This document shows, piece by piece, positions 23,982-33,413 of a stretch of 33,535 bases of DNA. The stretch's first letter is position 1. Every line of letters starts with the position of its first letter. The notes under the pieces are model-generated. The model saw only the letters and a list, made by a program, of their open reading frames with translations, searched no databases and was not told where the DNA came from. Origin of the DNA: Acidobacteriota bacterium. GTDB taxonomy: Bacteria > Acidobacteriota > Terriglobia > Terriglobales > Acidobacteriaceae. The DNA lies in contig QIAN01000011.1 of the NCBI GenBank assembly GCA_003225005.1, forward strand, positions 1 through 33,535, given 5' to 3'. The translations under genes and the position numbers were made by a program.

Positions 23982-25562
23982 ATGGATTCGCGCGCAGGCA
24001 GTGTTTGGGTGCGCATGAAGGCCCGTCGCTGGGTCTACACTTTCAGTATTCTGTCCACTCTGTCCCTCGGCATCCTCATTGGGACGGTGGTTTCTTACGG
24101 AGTCAAGGGCAAAGAAGGGCAAAAGGCTTCTGACGCGCCTCCGCTCGTGGTGCCGCCGCCGCAACAGCTCTCCAACGCATTTTCGCAAATTGCCAAGCAG
24201 TTGGAGCCCAGCGTAGTAAACATCAATACCGAATCGACCATCAAGAACGTGGGTCGTCGCCGTCGCGGACAAGTTCCGGGCGACGAAGACGGCGGCGGTG
24301 GCATGGAAGATTTCTTCAACCGCTTCTTCGGCGGCCAAGGCGGTCCGAGCATTGACAGCGGTCCTGTTCGTGAACGCTCTCTTGGCTCCGGCGTCATTGT
24401 GGACTCCAAGGGCTACATCCTCACGAATCGTCACGTCGTCGACAAAGCGGATCGCATTCGTGTGCGTTTCCAGGACGATCCACCAAATGTGCAGCACGAT
24501 GCCAAGGTGATTGGCTCTGACCCGGAGACCGATCTCGCAGTAATTAAAGTCGAGACCGATCGAGGCTTGCCCGCGGCTAAGTTGGGCAACTCTGACAGTA
24601 TGCAAGTAGGAGACTGGGTGCTCGCAGTGGGCAGCCCGTTCGGTTTGAGTGAGACCGTCACCGCGGGAATCGTTTCGGCCAAAGGACGCAACATCGTATC
24701 GGGCCGGCAATTTCAGAACTTTATCCAGACCGACGCAGCCATTAATCCCGGAAATTCCGGTGGACCGCTGGTCAACATGGCGGGAGAGGTCATCGGCATC
24801 AACACCGCCATCCTTAGCGAAACCAACGCCTATGCCGGCGTCGGCTTCGCGATGCCTTCCAATTCCATCGTCCAGGTCTACAACCAACTGACCGGACCCG
24901 AGCACCGGGTCTCGCGCGGCTCCATCGGCATTATGTTTGACGCGCAGGAGAATCCGGCCATTGCTCGCGTCTACGGATCTGGTTCCGGCATCACGATTTC
25001 CAGCGTGGTGGCGGGAAGTCCCGCAGACCAGGCCGGACTGAAGGTTGGCGACACCATTACGACTCTGGAAGGCAAGAAAGTCACCAAGGGCGATGACCTG
25101 GTCTCTGAAATCGCAAGCCGCAAACCAGGTTCGAAAGTGAAGCTCGGTTTCATCCGCAACGGCAAGCAGGAAGACACGACGGTAACCATTGCCGATCGCG
25201 CCAAACTCTTTGCCGCCCGTCTGGGTGAAGAACCGGATAGTGGCGATGAGAGCACGCCCAAGGAGAGTAAGTTCGGAGTAACCGTCCGAAACCTGACTCC
25301 GGAGATGGCTGATCGGCTCGATATTGCGGCCGGAAAAGGCGTGATCGTTCAGGATGTCAAACCCGGTTCCTTCGCCGAAGATGTCGGCCTGGGCCGCGGA
25401 GACGTCGTCCTGGAGGTCAATAAACAGAAGGTGAACAATGAGGATGAGTTCGCCCGGATTGAGGCCAGCTTGAACAGTGGCCAGGATGTGGTGTTCCTGG
25501 TCCACCAGCGAGGTTCTGGCAAGCAGGACGGGACGGTCTTCCTCGCCGGCACACTCCCATAA
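23982..25562 (+). CDS. DegP/HtrA-like serine protease with two PDZ domains, membrane-anchored
   Basis: The start ATG 23982 follows GGAGGAAG at 23967-23974 and gives 526 residues. An N-terminal hydrophobic segment (about 19-41) serves as a signal anchor or signal peptide. The trypsin-like domain shows the triad His151 (TNRHVV), Asp184 (PETDLAV) and Ser259 (GNSGGP). PDZ1 spans about 335-405 and PDZ2 about 432-515. The family degrades or refolds damaged envelope proteins. A glycine-rich acidic loop (100-120) lies where the regulatory LA loop is expected. It is transcribed separately from the amidohydrolase, with 262 bp between them. Confidence 0.95.
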   Translation: MDSRAGSVWVRMKARRWVYTFSILSTLSLGILIGTVVSYGVKGKEGQKASDAPPLVVPPPQQLSNAFSQIAKQLEPSVVNINTESTIKNVGRRRRGQVPGDEDGGGGMEDFFNRFFGGQGGPSIDSGPVRERSLGSGVIVDSKGYILTNRHVVDKADRIRVRFQDDPPNVQHDAKVIGSDPETDLAVIKVETDRGLPAAKLGNSDSMQVGDWVLAVGSPFGLSETVTAGIVSAKGRNIVSGRQFQNFIQTDAAINPGNSGGPLVNMAGEVIGINTAILSETNAYAGVGFAMPSNSIVQVYNQLTGPEHRVSRGSIGIMFDAQENPAIARVYGSGSGITISSVVAGSPADQAGLKVGDTITTLEGKKVTKGDDLVSEIASRKPGSKVKLGFIRNGKQEDTTVTIADRAKLFAARLGEEPDSGDESTPKESKFGVTVRNLTPEMADRLDIAAGKGVIVQDVKPGSFAEDVGLGRGDVVLEVNKQKVNNEDEFARIEASLNSGQDVVFLVHQRGSGKQDGTVFLAGTLP

Positions 25563-25655
25563 CTTTAGACTAGCCCAATCGGAACTGGTACTCTCTCTTG
25601 CAATCGGAGATGATTACGGTGCCAGTTTCCCGGTTGCGTCTGTTTATTGGCGGGA

Positions 25656-26348
25656 ATGTTAGGAGACGTTGTCAGGTTGAGACACTTAATCCCAATTCGT
25701 GCCGGATGGCTAAGCGCGGTCACGAGCGCCTGTGTAATGGCGTGTGTCGTCCCCGCGGCAACTGCGCAGACCTCGACTACCGATGCGAGGAAATCTGGCG
25801 AGCCCGCAGCCACACATGCGCCGGCGGCGAAAACACCAACTTCATCCCGTTCCACGAGAAAGCACAAGGTTAGCGCAGGTGCAGCGACCACAACCAGTGC
25901 AACATCACGGAAAGCGACACGATCGAGTTCGCGAAAGAAAAGAACAGCTCGCGTGCGTGGACAGAAAAAAATTGATGCCGATCGTGCACAAGCCATCCAG
26001 GAAGCTTTGATCCGCGAGCACTACCTCAACGGCCAGGCGACAGGAACCTGGAACCAGGCTAGCGAAGACGCCATGCGGCGCTATCAGGCCGACCATGGCT
26101 GGCAATCTAAGACCGTGCCCGATTCGCGAGCTTTGATCAAGCTAGGCTTGGGCCCCAGCCAGGACCACCTGCTGAATCCGGAGAGCGCGATGACGACAGG
26201 ACCGGACGCGCCGCGGGTCGCTTCCATACCTTCGACAAACGGGTCATCTTCGCGACTCGACCGCCCCTCTGCTCCCGTTAAGAGCGCTCCCGCCGAGCCG
26301 GTTCCCACTTCAAACCCGAATCGCGGCGACTCTTCCAGCCCGCAGTAA
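25656..26348 (+). CDS. Secreted protein with peptidoglycan-binding-like domain
   Basis: The frame opens at TTG 25647; ATG 25656 (230 residues) or TTG 25677 (preceded by AGGAG at 25661-25665) are the better starts. A signal peptide ends at about VVPAATAQ. A Ser/Thr/Lys/Arg-rich low-complexity stretch follows, then a compact domain. That domain (DADRAQAIQEALIREHYL, TGTWNQASEDAMRRYQ, LGLGP) matches the PG_binding_1 pattern of three helices that bind cell-wall peptidoglycan. The C-terminus is disordered and Pro/Ser-rich. It starts about 93 bases after the DegP-like gene and may be an envelope partner of it. The catalytic role, if any, is unknown. Confidence 0.75.
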   Translation: MLGDVVRLRHLIPIRAGWLSAVTSACVMACVVPAATAQTSTTDARKSGEPAATHAPAAKTPTSSRSTRKHKVSAGAATTTSATSRKATRSSSRKKRTARVRGQKKIDADRAQAIQEALIREHYLNGQATGTWNQASEDAMRRYQADHGWQSKTVPDSRALIKLGLGPSQDHLLNPESAMTTGPDAPRVASIPSTNGSSSRLDRPSAPVKSAPAEPVPTSNPNRGDSSSPQ

Positions 26349-26497
26349 ATCACCCGCAGTAGATCAATGGAGTAAGACCTGTCTCGAAGAGCGTGGGTGG
26401 GGAAGCTCTCCGATCCTGAAAGGACTGGCTTCGAAGTTGTCTGTCTGGGATTGGAACTGCAGCAGAGAGAAAAGCGGAAAAGGCTGAGGGCTGACTG
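26349..26497. other. Convergent intergenic region
   Basis: 149 bases between the peptidoglycan-binding-like gene and the CpsB-type gene, which converge. No strong terminator hairpin was found. Confidence 0.4.
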
Positions 26498-27253
26498 CTA
26501 ATTGCTGCTTTTCCTGTAGCTTCCTGCCACTGGCTGCGGAAAATACGGCAGCGGCTGCGCGCTGACAATGGCACGGGGATTCGCTTCGACCAGGGCATCC
26601 GCGACTCCTTCGCCGCAGATTACGGCGGCGGCATCGCGGGCAGTTGAGAGCACCGGCACCCGTTTCGCGGTATCATGCGCATCGCTGGCGAGCACGTGAA
26701 CCGACTGGCGCTCGAGCAGCCACTGCGCGACTCGACGCACGCGCTCGCCCCAGAATCCGGTGAGCGCCGACCCGGTCATCTGGATGATGCAGCCTTGCTC
26801 CGCCCACTCCACAATGCGTTGCGGGCTCTCGCGAACAATCGGATTGCGCTCGGGATGGGTGATGATCGCAGTCATCCCGCAGTCCCCGAGTTTGAGAAAA
26901 GAATCCGTGGTTTGAGGAGGAACGCTGTAGTTGCTTAGCTCGACCAGCATGTACTGCGAACCTTCGATCACGTAGCGAGTAGGGTTCGAAAATGCGTCCT
27001 GCAGATTGTCGTAAGAAAGATGAAAGTCGCATCCAAGGCTCAGCTTAATTGTGTCCCCTACAAGCTGCTGCAGATGTGCGAGCACCCCCTTCAGATATTC
27101 GCGATCATAGTGGTAGCGATCATTCGCGTGCGGGGTAGCCACCATGTGAGTAATTCCATCCGTCGCGGCCATGCGGCACATGGCGACCGAGACGTCCCAG
27201 GATTTCGGTCCATCATCTACTTCCGGCAGAATATGAGAATGAATGTCGATCAC
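26498..27253 (-). CDS. CpsB/CapC-type tyrosine-protein phosphatase (PHP domain)
   Basis: The 251-residue protein begins with the PHP metal signature IDIHSHILPEVDDGP (His5 and His7). It continues with TPHAND near 40, a HPERN segment near 133, and SDAHD near 190, as in CpsB/YwqE phosphatases. These are manganese-dependent enzymes that dephosphorylate the tyrosine kinase of capsule or exopolysaccharide export. The start is GTG 27253. No BY-kinase or Wza gene is adjacent, so the cognate kinase must lie elsewhere. It and the LMW-PTP at 8127 give the window two unrelated tyrosine phosphatase types associated with polysaccharide. Confidence 0.88.
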   Translation of the reverse strand: MIDIHSHILPEVDDGPKSWDVSVAMCRMAATDGITHMVATPHANDRYHYDREYLKGVLAHLQQLVGDTIKLSLGCDFHLSYDNLQDAFSNPTRYVIEGSQYMLVELSNYSVPPQTTDSFLKLGDCGMTAIITHPERNPIVRESPQRIVEWAEQGCIIQMTGSALTGFWGERVRRVAQWLLERQSVHVLASDAHDTAKRVPVLSTARDAAAVICGEGVADALVEANPRAIVSAQPLPYFPQPVAGSYRKSSN

Positions 27254-27372
27254 GATTCAAGACTGCGGGAGCGGCCGGCAGTGAGCTCAACTTGATTTAA
27301 GCAGATTCAGGTAGAAAGAGAAAGCGGAAGAGCTCTCTGCGGATCTCCTCAGCGACCTCTGCGATTCAGCTC

Positions 27373-28581
27373 TTAGCGGTATCGTTCGCGAATGAAATCT
27401 GCGATTCCGGCGTAGGCTTTCGCCAGAGTTTTTTCATCTGGCAGGAACACGATGCGGAAGTGCTGCGTGCCAGGTTTTTGGCCGAAGCCGGAACCGTGCA
27501 CAACCATCACATGTTTCTGGCGGATAAGTTCCTTCACAAAGACTTCGTCGCTCTCAGGGATATCGATGCGCGGGAAAGCGTAGAAAGCGCCGCGGGGCGT
27601 AACACAGCTCACGCGGGGAGTGGACTCACACCATTGTTGAGTGAGATCGCGGCGTGAGCGCAATTTGCGCCGCACGTCCATGAGATGGTCCTGCGGGCCT
27701 TCGAGGGCAGGCCTGATCGCATATTGCTCAGGATGGTTGGCGCAGAGGCGCGCACGCAGCAAACGGTGAACACCTTCGGTGTAAGACTTCACCGCGGCCG
27801 CTTCGCCCGAGACAATGCCCCATCCGATGCGCCATCCCGGAACCAGATAATTCTTCGACATACCGCCAAAGGTTACGCAGGGAACGTCAGGCGCGACTGA
27901 GGCAAAGGCGATGTGCGGCGTGTCTTCAAGAATCAGTTTGTCGTAGATTTCGTCGGAGAAAACTACAAGATTGTGGCGGCGCGCCAGTTCTGCGATTTGC
28001 TCTAGCATTTGCCGCGAGCACAGTGAGCCAGTGGGATTGTTGGGATTGATCAGCGCGATGCCACGAGTACGCGGCGTGATCTTGCGTCCGATGTCGGCAA
28101 GTTCAGGCTGCCACGCGTCGTCTTCATTCAAATCGTAGGCATTGGGCACAATGCCCAGCTTGCACAGAACCGCCGAGTAGAGCGGGTAGTCAGGACTCGG
28201 CGTGAGGATATTCTCGCCCGGATCGACCAGCGCGCTGATACAGAGGTCCACGGTTTCACTCACACCGGAGGTCACAAAAACATCCTGCACCGTCGAAATG
28301 CCTTTGCGCGCAGCCTCGCCGCGAATGGCATCGAGCGCTTCAGGAATCCCCGGCGACGGCGCGTATCCATTCTTGCCGTCGCGCATGGCTTTGTGGGCAG
28401 AGTCGATGATGTGCGGCGGAGTCTGGAAATCAAAGTTGAGCGGGTCGCCGACATTTAGCGGCAGGACTTTGTGTCCCTGCTTAATGACTTCGTCAGCCAC
28501 GCATGCCAGATCGCGGATGGCATAGCGCACGTTGTCGAGGCGCTTGGCAGCGGTGACTTCGCGGGTTTGCGTGATGGGCAT
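27373..28581 (-). CDS. Class I/II aminotransferase (alanine aminotransferase-like)
   Basis: From ATG 28581 the protein has 402 residues. It belongs to fold type I PLP enzymes. A VTSGVSET stretch lies near 107, the NPNNPTG motif near 181, the SDEIYDKL segment near 213, the PLP lysine in GGMSKNYLVPGWRIGW near 240, and a late arginine for substrate carboxylate. It is close in pattern to AlaA/AlaT-type alanine or aspartate aminotransferases. A TTG one codon upstream is possible. No ribosome binding site is apparent. It lies alone, with no operon partner immediately around it. Confidence 0.88.
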   Translation of the reverse strand: MPITQTREVTAAKRLDNVRYAIRDLACVADEVIKQGHKVLPLNVGDPLNFDFQTPPHIIDSAHKAMRDGKNGYAPSPGIPEALDAIRGEAARKGISTVQDVFVTSGVSETVDLCISALVDPGENILTPSPDYPLYSAVLCKLGIVPNAYDLNEDDAWQPELADIGRKITPRTRGIALINPNNPTGSLCSRQMLEQIAELARRHNLVVFSDEIYDKLILEDTPHIAFASVAPDVPCVTFGGMSKNYLVPGWRIGWGIVSGEAAAVKSYTEGVHRLLRARLCANHPEQYAIRPALEGPQDHLMDVRRKLRSRRDLTQQWCESTPRVSCVTPRGAFYAFPRIDIPESDEVFVKELIRQKHVMVVHGSGFGQKPGTQHFRIVFLPDEKTLAKAYAGIADFIRERYR

Positions 28582-28966
28582 CAATCAAATTCTAACCGCA
28601 CAGGACACCGAGGACGTACCGAAATCTGGGTCATCACGCAGCTGGCTGAAGAACAAGACTTTGCGTTGAGTGCCCAGCCCAAAGAAATCATAAAAAATAC
28701 ATACGGCCAAACCAACACGAAGGGAAGACCAACCAGCAGCCATTAAGCCCCGCTTTTTTGGATTTGAATAGTCCAAACCCAAAGAGAAGCAGCCAGCAAA
28801 ACCCCTAGGAAGGCGCCATACGAGCGTCAGGGTCCTCGGAAAAAAATCCATGGACCGAAGCCAGCGGAATGAGCAAAGCAAGCGAGATCAAGAAGAGCCG
28901 TCTCATCCCGTACGCTCCTACCATTTCAAAACTCGGCGTCCTCTGCGTGCTCGGCGGTGGAAATCT
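28582..28966 (-). other. Intergenic region with broken small membrane-protein reading frames
   Basis: In this 385-base gap between the ALDH stop and the aminotransferase, an AGGAG-preceded ATG at 28906 opens a 33-residue frame (MRRLFLISLALLIPLAS...) ending at 28805. Two more hydrophobic segments (AFLGVLLAASLWVW and LLVGLPFVLVWPYVFFM) follow in a shifted frame with an intervening TAA. The pattern suggests a decayed small membrane or secreted protein, but no family is recognised. Confidence 0.4.
28805..28906 (-). pseudogene. Short signal-peptide-like ORF, possible 5' part of a broken gene
   Basis: The 33 residues form a typical signal sequence (MRRLFLISLALLIPLASVHG) preceded by AGGAG eight bases before the ATG. 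It ends at a TAG (complement of 28805-28807), while related hydrophobic coding sequence continues in another frame. It may be a remnant rather than a functional gene. Confidence 0.35.
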
Positions 28967-30505
28967 TTACTCGCCTCGATCGATCTGCGCTTTCTGCAGC
29001 TTGTCCGAATAATCGACGTAGACCGACTTCCACTCAGTGTAGAAATCGATGGCGCCGATGCCGCCTTCGCGATGGCCGTTGCCGGTCGCCTTCGTTCCGC
29101 CGAATGGCAGGTGCACTTCGGCGCCGATCGTCGGGGCATTGATGTAGGTGATGCCCGCGTCGAGGTCGCGAATGGCAGAGAAGGCCCGGTTCACGTCTTT
29201 GGTGTAGAGCGCGGAGGAGAGGCCGTACTCGATTCCGTTGGCGATTCCAATTGCATCTTCCAGATCGTCACAGGGAATGATCGCGACTACGGGGCCGAAG
29301 ACTTCTTCCTGCGCGATACGCATCTGAGGATCGACGTCGATGAATACCGTCGGCTCCATAAAAAATCCGTACTGGTACTTGCTCTCGGTCAGACGGTTGC
29401 CTCCGCAGACCAGCTTCGCGCCTTCATTCTTGGCGATGTCGACGTAACTGAGATCGGTGGCGAGTTGGCGCTCGTTGATCGCTGGTCCCATCTCGACTGT
29501 TTCGTCCAGGCCGTTGCCGACTTTGAGTTTTTTCGCGCGTTCGACGTAGCGTTCGATGAACTCGCTGTACACGCCTTTCTGCACGATGATTCGGCTGGTT
29601 GCGGTGCAGCGCTGGCCGGTGGTGCCGAAGCCTCCCCAGAGTCCGCCTTCGATGGCGAGATCTAGGTTGGCATCGTCAAGGACGATCATGGGATTTTTCC
29701 CGCCGAGCTCGAGCGAGCAATGCTTGAAGCTTTTCGCGGCGGTTTGTCCCACGATGCGGCCCACGGCGGATGATCCGGTGAGTGAGATGGCGCGCACGTC
29801 GGAATGTTCGGCGAGCGGCGTGCCCACATCGGGGCCGAAGCCGGTCACGATGTTGATGACGCCATGCGGCACGCCGGCGTCGGCGAGGGCGCGCACAAGG
29901 TGAAAGGTGGAGAGCGGCGTATCCTGCGCGGGCTTAATGACGCAGGTGTTGCCGCAGACGATTGCGGGGAGCAGCTTCCACGAAGGGATCGCCATGGGGA
30001 AATTCCAGGGCGTGATCATTCCGCAGATGCCGATGGGCTGGCGCACGGCCATGGCGAATTTGTTGGGCAGCTCCGACGGAACTGTCGGGCCGAACATGCG
30101 GCGTCCTTCGCCGGCCATGTAATAGGCGCAATCGATTGCCTCTTGCACGTCGCCGCGGGTTTCGGCGAGAACCTTGCCCATTTCGCGGGTCATGTCGCGG
30201 GCGCATTCTTCTTTGCGCTCGATCAGGATCTCAGCCGCCTTGAAGACCAGCTCGGCGCGGCGGGGTGCGGGGACCAGGCGCCACCGGGCGAAGGCGCGTT
30301 TGGCGGCGTCCACGGCGGCGTCCACGTCGGCCTTGCCAGATTTCTGGAAGATGCCAACTACGTCGCGGGTGTCGGCGGGATTGCGGTCTTCGAAAGTCTC
30401 TCCCATGGAAGACTCGACCCATTCGCCGTCGATGAAGTTCTTGTAAACCTTGGTGGGATGAGTGTTGCCAATAGTTGCAGGCGTGGGCAAAGTTTCGGTT
30501 GCCAT
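28967..30505 (-). CDS. NAD(P)-dependent aldehyde dehydrogenase (ALDH superfamily)
   Basis: From ATG 30505, five bases after AGGAGG (complement of 30511-30516), the protein has 512 residues, normal for the family. Catalytic features are Asn168 (TPWNFP), Lys191, Glu266 (ELGGK) and Cys300 (GQRCTA), with the SLTGSSAVG cofactor loop at 241-249 and a C-terminal [10 protein letters not shown] motif. The motif spelling is closest to ketoglutarate-semialdehyde or glyceraldehyde-3-phosphate-type ALDHs. The substrate cannot be fixed. The frame extends upstream to 30655 without homology, so the longer form is rejected. Confidence 0.93.
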   Translation of the reverse strand: MATETLPTPATIGNTHPTKVYKNFIDGEWVESSMGETFEDRNPADTRDVVGIFQKSGKADVDAAVDAAKRAFARWRLVPAPRRAELVFKAAEILIERKEECARDMTREMGKVLAETRGDVQEAIDCAYYMAGEGRRMFGPTVPSELPNKFAMAVRQPIGICGMITPWNFPMAIPSWKLLPAIVCGNTCVIKPAQDTPLSTFHLVRALADAGVPHGVINIVTGFGPDVGTPLAEHSDVRAISLTGSSAVGRIVGQTAAKSFKHCSLELGGKNPMIVLDDANLDLAIEGGLWGGFGTTGQRCTATSRIIVQKGVYSEFIERYVERAKKLKVGNGLDETVEMGPAINERQLATDLSYVDIAKNEGAKLVCGGNRLTESKYQYGFFMEPTVFIDVDPQMRIAQEEVFGPVVAIIPCDDLEDAIGIANGIEYGLSSALYTKDVNRAFSAIRDLDAGITYINAPTIGAEVHLPFGGTKATGNGHREGGIGAIDFYTEWKSVYVDYSDKLQKAQIDRGE

Positions 30506-30579
30506 GATTGCCTCCTCGATGAATGCCGAAGTATTGATGCTACAGCGGGCATTGGAGGTGCGGCAAGGGAGGCGGTAGT

Positions 30580-30936
30580 GTGGGTAGTGTGGGATTGGAT
30601 CGTATATTTCTGACCCCAGACTCAAACCCGCTTCTTGGCGCGAGCACCAACACAAGCTGGGACAGCCTGATTTTTGTTACGCTTATCGGTAACGGGCAAT
30701 TCACGATTCCCTACACCTTGGATATCGGTAGTCTCCATTTCAGCTCCAGCGCGTCGGGTCCCTGTATCGACTGTGCCTATTCACAGACCTCCCTTCTCCC
30801 TGGCTTCCCCAAACCGACCCAAGGCACGCTAACCGTTAACCTCAACGGTGTTTCTCAGACCTACCCATTTCGCTTCTGCAGTTCCCGAGCCGACAAGTCT
30901 TGTTTTGCTTGCGACAGGGTTGGCGGGTATGCGTGA
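30580..30936 (+). CDS. Orphan ORF, possibly a fragment of a secreted protein
   Basis: A 118-residue frame from GTG 30580 includes [18 protein letters not shown] and a pair of CxxC-like cysteines (GPCIDCAY), then a beta-rich [13 protein letters not shown] stretch. The composition is beta-sandwich-like, but there is no signal peptide, no ribosome binding site, and no family I recognise. It lies in the gap opposite the ALDH 5' end and may be a relic of an Ig-like or PEP-CTERM-type exported protein. Confidence 0.3.
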   Translation: MGSVGLDRIFLTPDSNPLLGASTNTSWDSLIFVTLIGNGQFTIPYTLDIGSLHFSSSASGPCIDCAYSQTSLLPGFPKPTQGTLTVNLNGVSQTYPFRFCSSRADKSCFACDRVGGYA

Positions 30937-30969
30937 ACGGTTCACCGAGTTTTTTCGCAACCTGCTAAT

Positions 30970-32157
30970 CTAAAACTCCACCGGCATCGACCTGGCGGCG
31001 TCCAGGGTGACACGTTGCTTGTGCTTGTATGCCAGATTGGCCATGTGCACTGCGATCGCTGATCGGTAGCCAAGCTCAGCCGACGCATTCGGGGCCTTGC
31101 GCGTGCGGATGCAGTCAATCCAATTGCCCATGTGGTTCTGATCCGGCGTCTTCCCATGGAGCGCTGTGCCCTGCGCACGGTTGACTTTCTCCGGGAAGTA
31201 GCGAATGTGCTCACCCGATTCTGCCTTCACCATGTCGGATTCTCCTAAAGTGTGCTCGATGGTTCCGTCACTGCCCAGGATGTGCTCGCCCAGCCCGTAG
31301 TGGCTGTTGCTGAAAGTGGATTGCCAAGTCACGACGATGTCTTGGGGAAAATCGAGAGTGACCGCGATGGTGTCGGGCACCTCACGTCCATCTTTTTCTG
31401 AGAATCACGCGAACTGATGCACTCCGTTCTCGGCGACGTTGCCGCCGGCGAACTCCCAAAATAAGCGCCAGTTGATCAGCCGATAGGGATCGAAAGGCCG
31501 GTCCGGCCGGCCATTGAGAAAGGCGGTCCAGTTCACATTTTGGGCGGTGCAGTCGGAAGGAACAGGACGCACCCACTGGCCCTTGCCGTGAGGCGTGTTG
31601 CGGCTCATCCACGAATTCACCTGCGTCACTCTCCCGACGATTCCGTCCTTGATCCACTTTCTCGCGTCCGCTAATGCACCTGCACTCTCCCACTGCAGGC
31701 CGATTTGGACTACACGGTCGGAACTCTTTACCGCCGCGAGGCATTGGTCAGCTTCTGCAATTGACCAGGTCATGGTTTTCTCGGAATAGAGATCTTTGCC
31801 TGCGGCCAGAGTGTCGAGAAAGTGCCGGGCGTGGGTGTGCAACGGGCTGGCCACGATGACAGCGTCGAGGTCTTTCATGTCGAGCAGGCGGCGATGATCG
31901 TCGAACGTCTGAATGCCGGGTGCCATCTTCTTGGCTTCGTCGCGGCGTCGAGTGTAGACATCGGCGATGGCCACGAGTTGACTGTTGGGAACCGAGATCG
32001 CTTGCTTGAGCAATTCTTGCCCGCGGTTTCCTACGCCGATCATCCCCACGCGGATACGATCATTTGCGCCAAGCACGGGCGAAGTCGGATAAGCAACGAA
32101 GGCCGCCGTGCCCAACGCCGCCTGCTTGAGAAAATCCCGTCTAGTGTTGTCTGTCAT
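30970..32157 (-). pseudogene. Gfo/Idh/MocA family oxidoreductase, Tat-exported, interrupted by an in-frame TGA
   Basis: The N-terminal part (ATG 32157) has a Tat signal (RRDFLKQAALG) and the Rossmann motif GVGNRG, then the EK-containing YSEKTMTW catalytic segment. It reads to GNVAENGVHQFA and then hits TGA (complement of 31405-31407). Directly after it, in the same frame, the coding continues with FSEKDGREVPDTIAVTLDFP and on to a normal C-terminus (TAG at 30970-30972). About 20 codons that usually join the two parts in the family appear to be missing, so a deletion may have created the stop. These enzymes oxidise sugars or cyclitols with NAD(P). It starts 26 bp after the isomerase and would be its operon partner. 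Confidence 0.8.
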
Positions 32158-32182
32158 GATGGAGTCCCTCGAAAAGACCTGC

Positions 32183-33232
32183 TCACAACGCCCCGGCATC
32201 TTGCAAAAGTTTTTTCATACCCGCCCAGCTCTGACGCGATGACTGTTCTGGCGTCCCACCGCCGTTCCAGTGAGTTTCCAGACTCACCGCGAACGAGTAG
32301 CCATCGCGCTTGAGCGCTTTGTACTGCCCTGTCCAATCGACGATGCCTTTCCCCATGGCCGCCCAATCGTATCCTTTGTCCTTCTTTACCGCATCCTTGC
32401 AGTGGCAGTGACCGATGCGGTCCTTGGGCAAAAGATCGTAGCCGTCGGGATACGGCGTCTCCCCGCTGGCCGCGGCGTTTCCCGGGTCCCAGTTGAGCAT
32501 GAGATGGGGAGACTTCACCGCATTCAGAACCTTGGCAGCTTCGGCCCCGGTGGCGGTATTGAGACCGGAATCATTTTCCAGAAGCAAGATAATACCTTTC
32601 TTGCCCGCTTTGTCGGCGGCGTCCAGCAGCTTTTCATTTATCGCTGCACGATATGGAACTTGATCCTCCAACCGCCAGAAGTCGAAGCAGCGCACGCGAT
32701 CAGTACCGAAGACTTTCGCCATTTCGAGGGCGCGCTCCAGAACCTCGTCCTGCTGATCGAAGGTGAAGTCAGCGTGGAAATCGTGCGCTGTACTGAATTT
32801 CGATTGCGGAGCACCCTTCCAGTCCGCTTTGAAAAGCGGGCTGGCGATGTCGGTCACGTGTAAGTTGTATTTCTGGAGGATGCGCTGAGTTTCTGCGACC
32901 TCCTTCGAGTCCAGATTGACGACGTTTTTTTTCCACATGCCGCGCAGCTCGATCCACTCCATGCCGAATTCGCGCGACGCAACTTCGCAGGCGCGGCCAA
33001 AGTCCTGTGAGATCTCGTCATTGATAACGGAAACTCGGAACGGCGACTTCAGAGGCTTTGCTTCAACCGTGTTTGAAGGTTTTCGCTGCTGATCGCCGCC
33101 GGAGGAGCTGGCCGGCCGAGAGAGCGACTCGGGTTTCAGCAAAGCATAACCCAGCGGGGAAGTGGTTATGGTGGCCGCTGCCATCGCACCCAGCCTTGAC
33201 AGGAATTCACGACGTGCGAAACGAACAGGCAT
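32183..33232 (-). CDS. Tat-exported sugar phosphate isomerase/epimerase (xylose-isomerase-like TIM barrel)
   Basis: From ATG 33232, preceded by AAGGAGG (complement of 33238-33244), the protein has 349 residues. It begins with a Tat signal (RREFLSRLGAMAAATITTSPLG), then a linker and the AP-endonuclease-2-like barrel. Likely metal ligands sit in LLLENDSG (Glu), LNWDPGN (Asp), GHCHCKD (His) and SLETHW (Glu). Family members isomerise or epimerise sugars or cyclitols such as 2-keto-myo-inositol. Paired with the Gfo/Idh/MocA gene 26 bp downstream, it suggests an exported sugar-oxidation unit whose second enzyme is now broken. Confidence 0.88.
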   Translation of the reverse strand: MPVRFARREFLSRLGAMAAATITTSPLGYALLKPESLSRPASSSGGDQQRKPSNTVEAKPLKSPFRVSVINDEISQDFGRACEVASREFGMEWIELRGMWKKNVVNLDSKEVAETQRILQKYNLHVTDIASPLFKADWKGAPQSKFSTAHDFHADFTFDQQDEVLERALEMAKVFGTDRVRCFDFWRLEDQVPYRAAINEKLLDAADKAGKKGIILLLENDSGLNTATGAEAAKVLNAVKSPHLMLNWDPGNAAASGETPYPDGYDLLPKDRIGHCHCKDAVKKDKGYDWAAMGKGIVDWTGQYKALKRDGYSFAVSLETHWNGGGTPEQSSRQSWAGMKKLLQDAGAL

Positions 33233-33413
33233 GCCTTCCTCCTTGCGGCGAGCTCCGTGACTTGAATTCTCACAACGACGAGGGGTTCAATCCTATCACT
33301 TACAGGGAAATTGACTGAAGGACGTCCGCGGCGACGAAGTGCGTGATGGGCATTAAAGGAAATCGCACGTATATTCCCCGTCAGCGACGGGTGCACCCCA
33401 AGAAAGTGATGAG
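33233..33413. other. Intergenic region and likely IS terminal sequence
   Basis: 181 bases upstream of the isomerase, downstream of the transposase fragment. They should include the right end of the insertion sequence (CTTTCTTGGGGTGCACCC on the minus strand follows the stop), but the inverted partner lies outside the window. Confidence 0.35.

Noticed and set aside
23880-25505. A 541-codon open frame antisense to the DegP-like gene
   Set aside because: It lies wholly opposite a well-supported protease gene, has no ribosome site or domain features, and is a by-product of GC-rich codon use.
28850-30613. Two long open frames on the plus strand opposite the aldehyde dehydrogenase
   Set aside because: The minus-strand ALDH has all its catalytic residues and a strong ribosome site; the antisense frames show no protein features.
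31405-31407. TGA in the oxidoreductase as a selenocysteine codon
   Set aside because: No selenocysteine is known at this place in the family, no hairpin was noticed after it, and neighbouring residues seem deleted.
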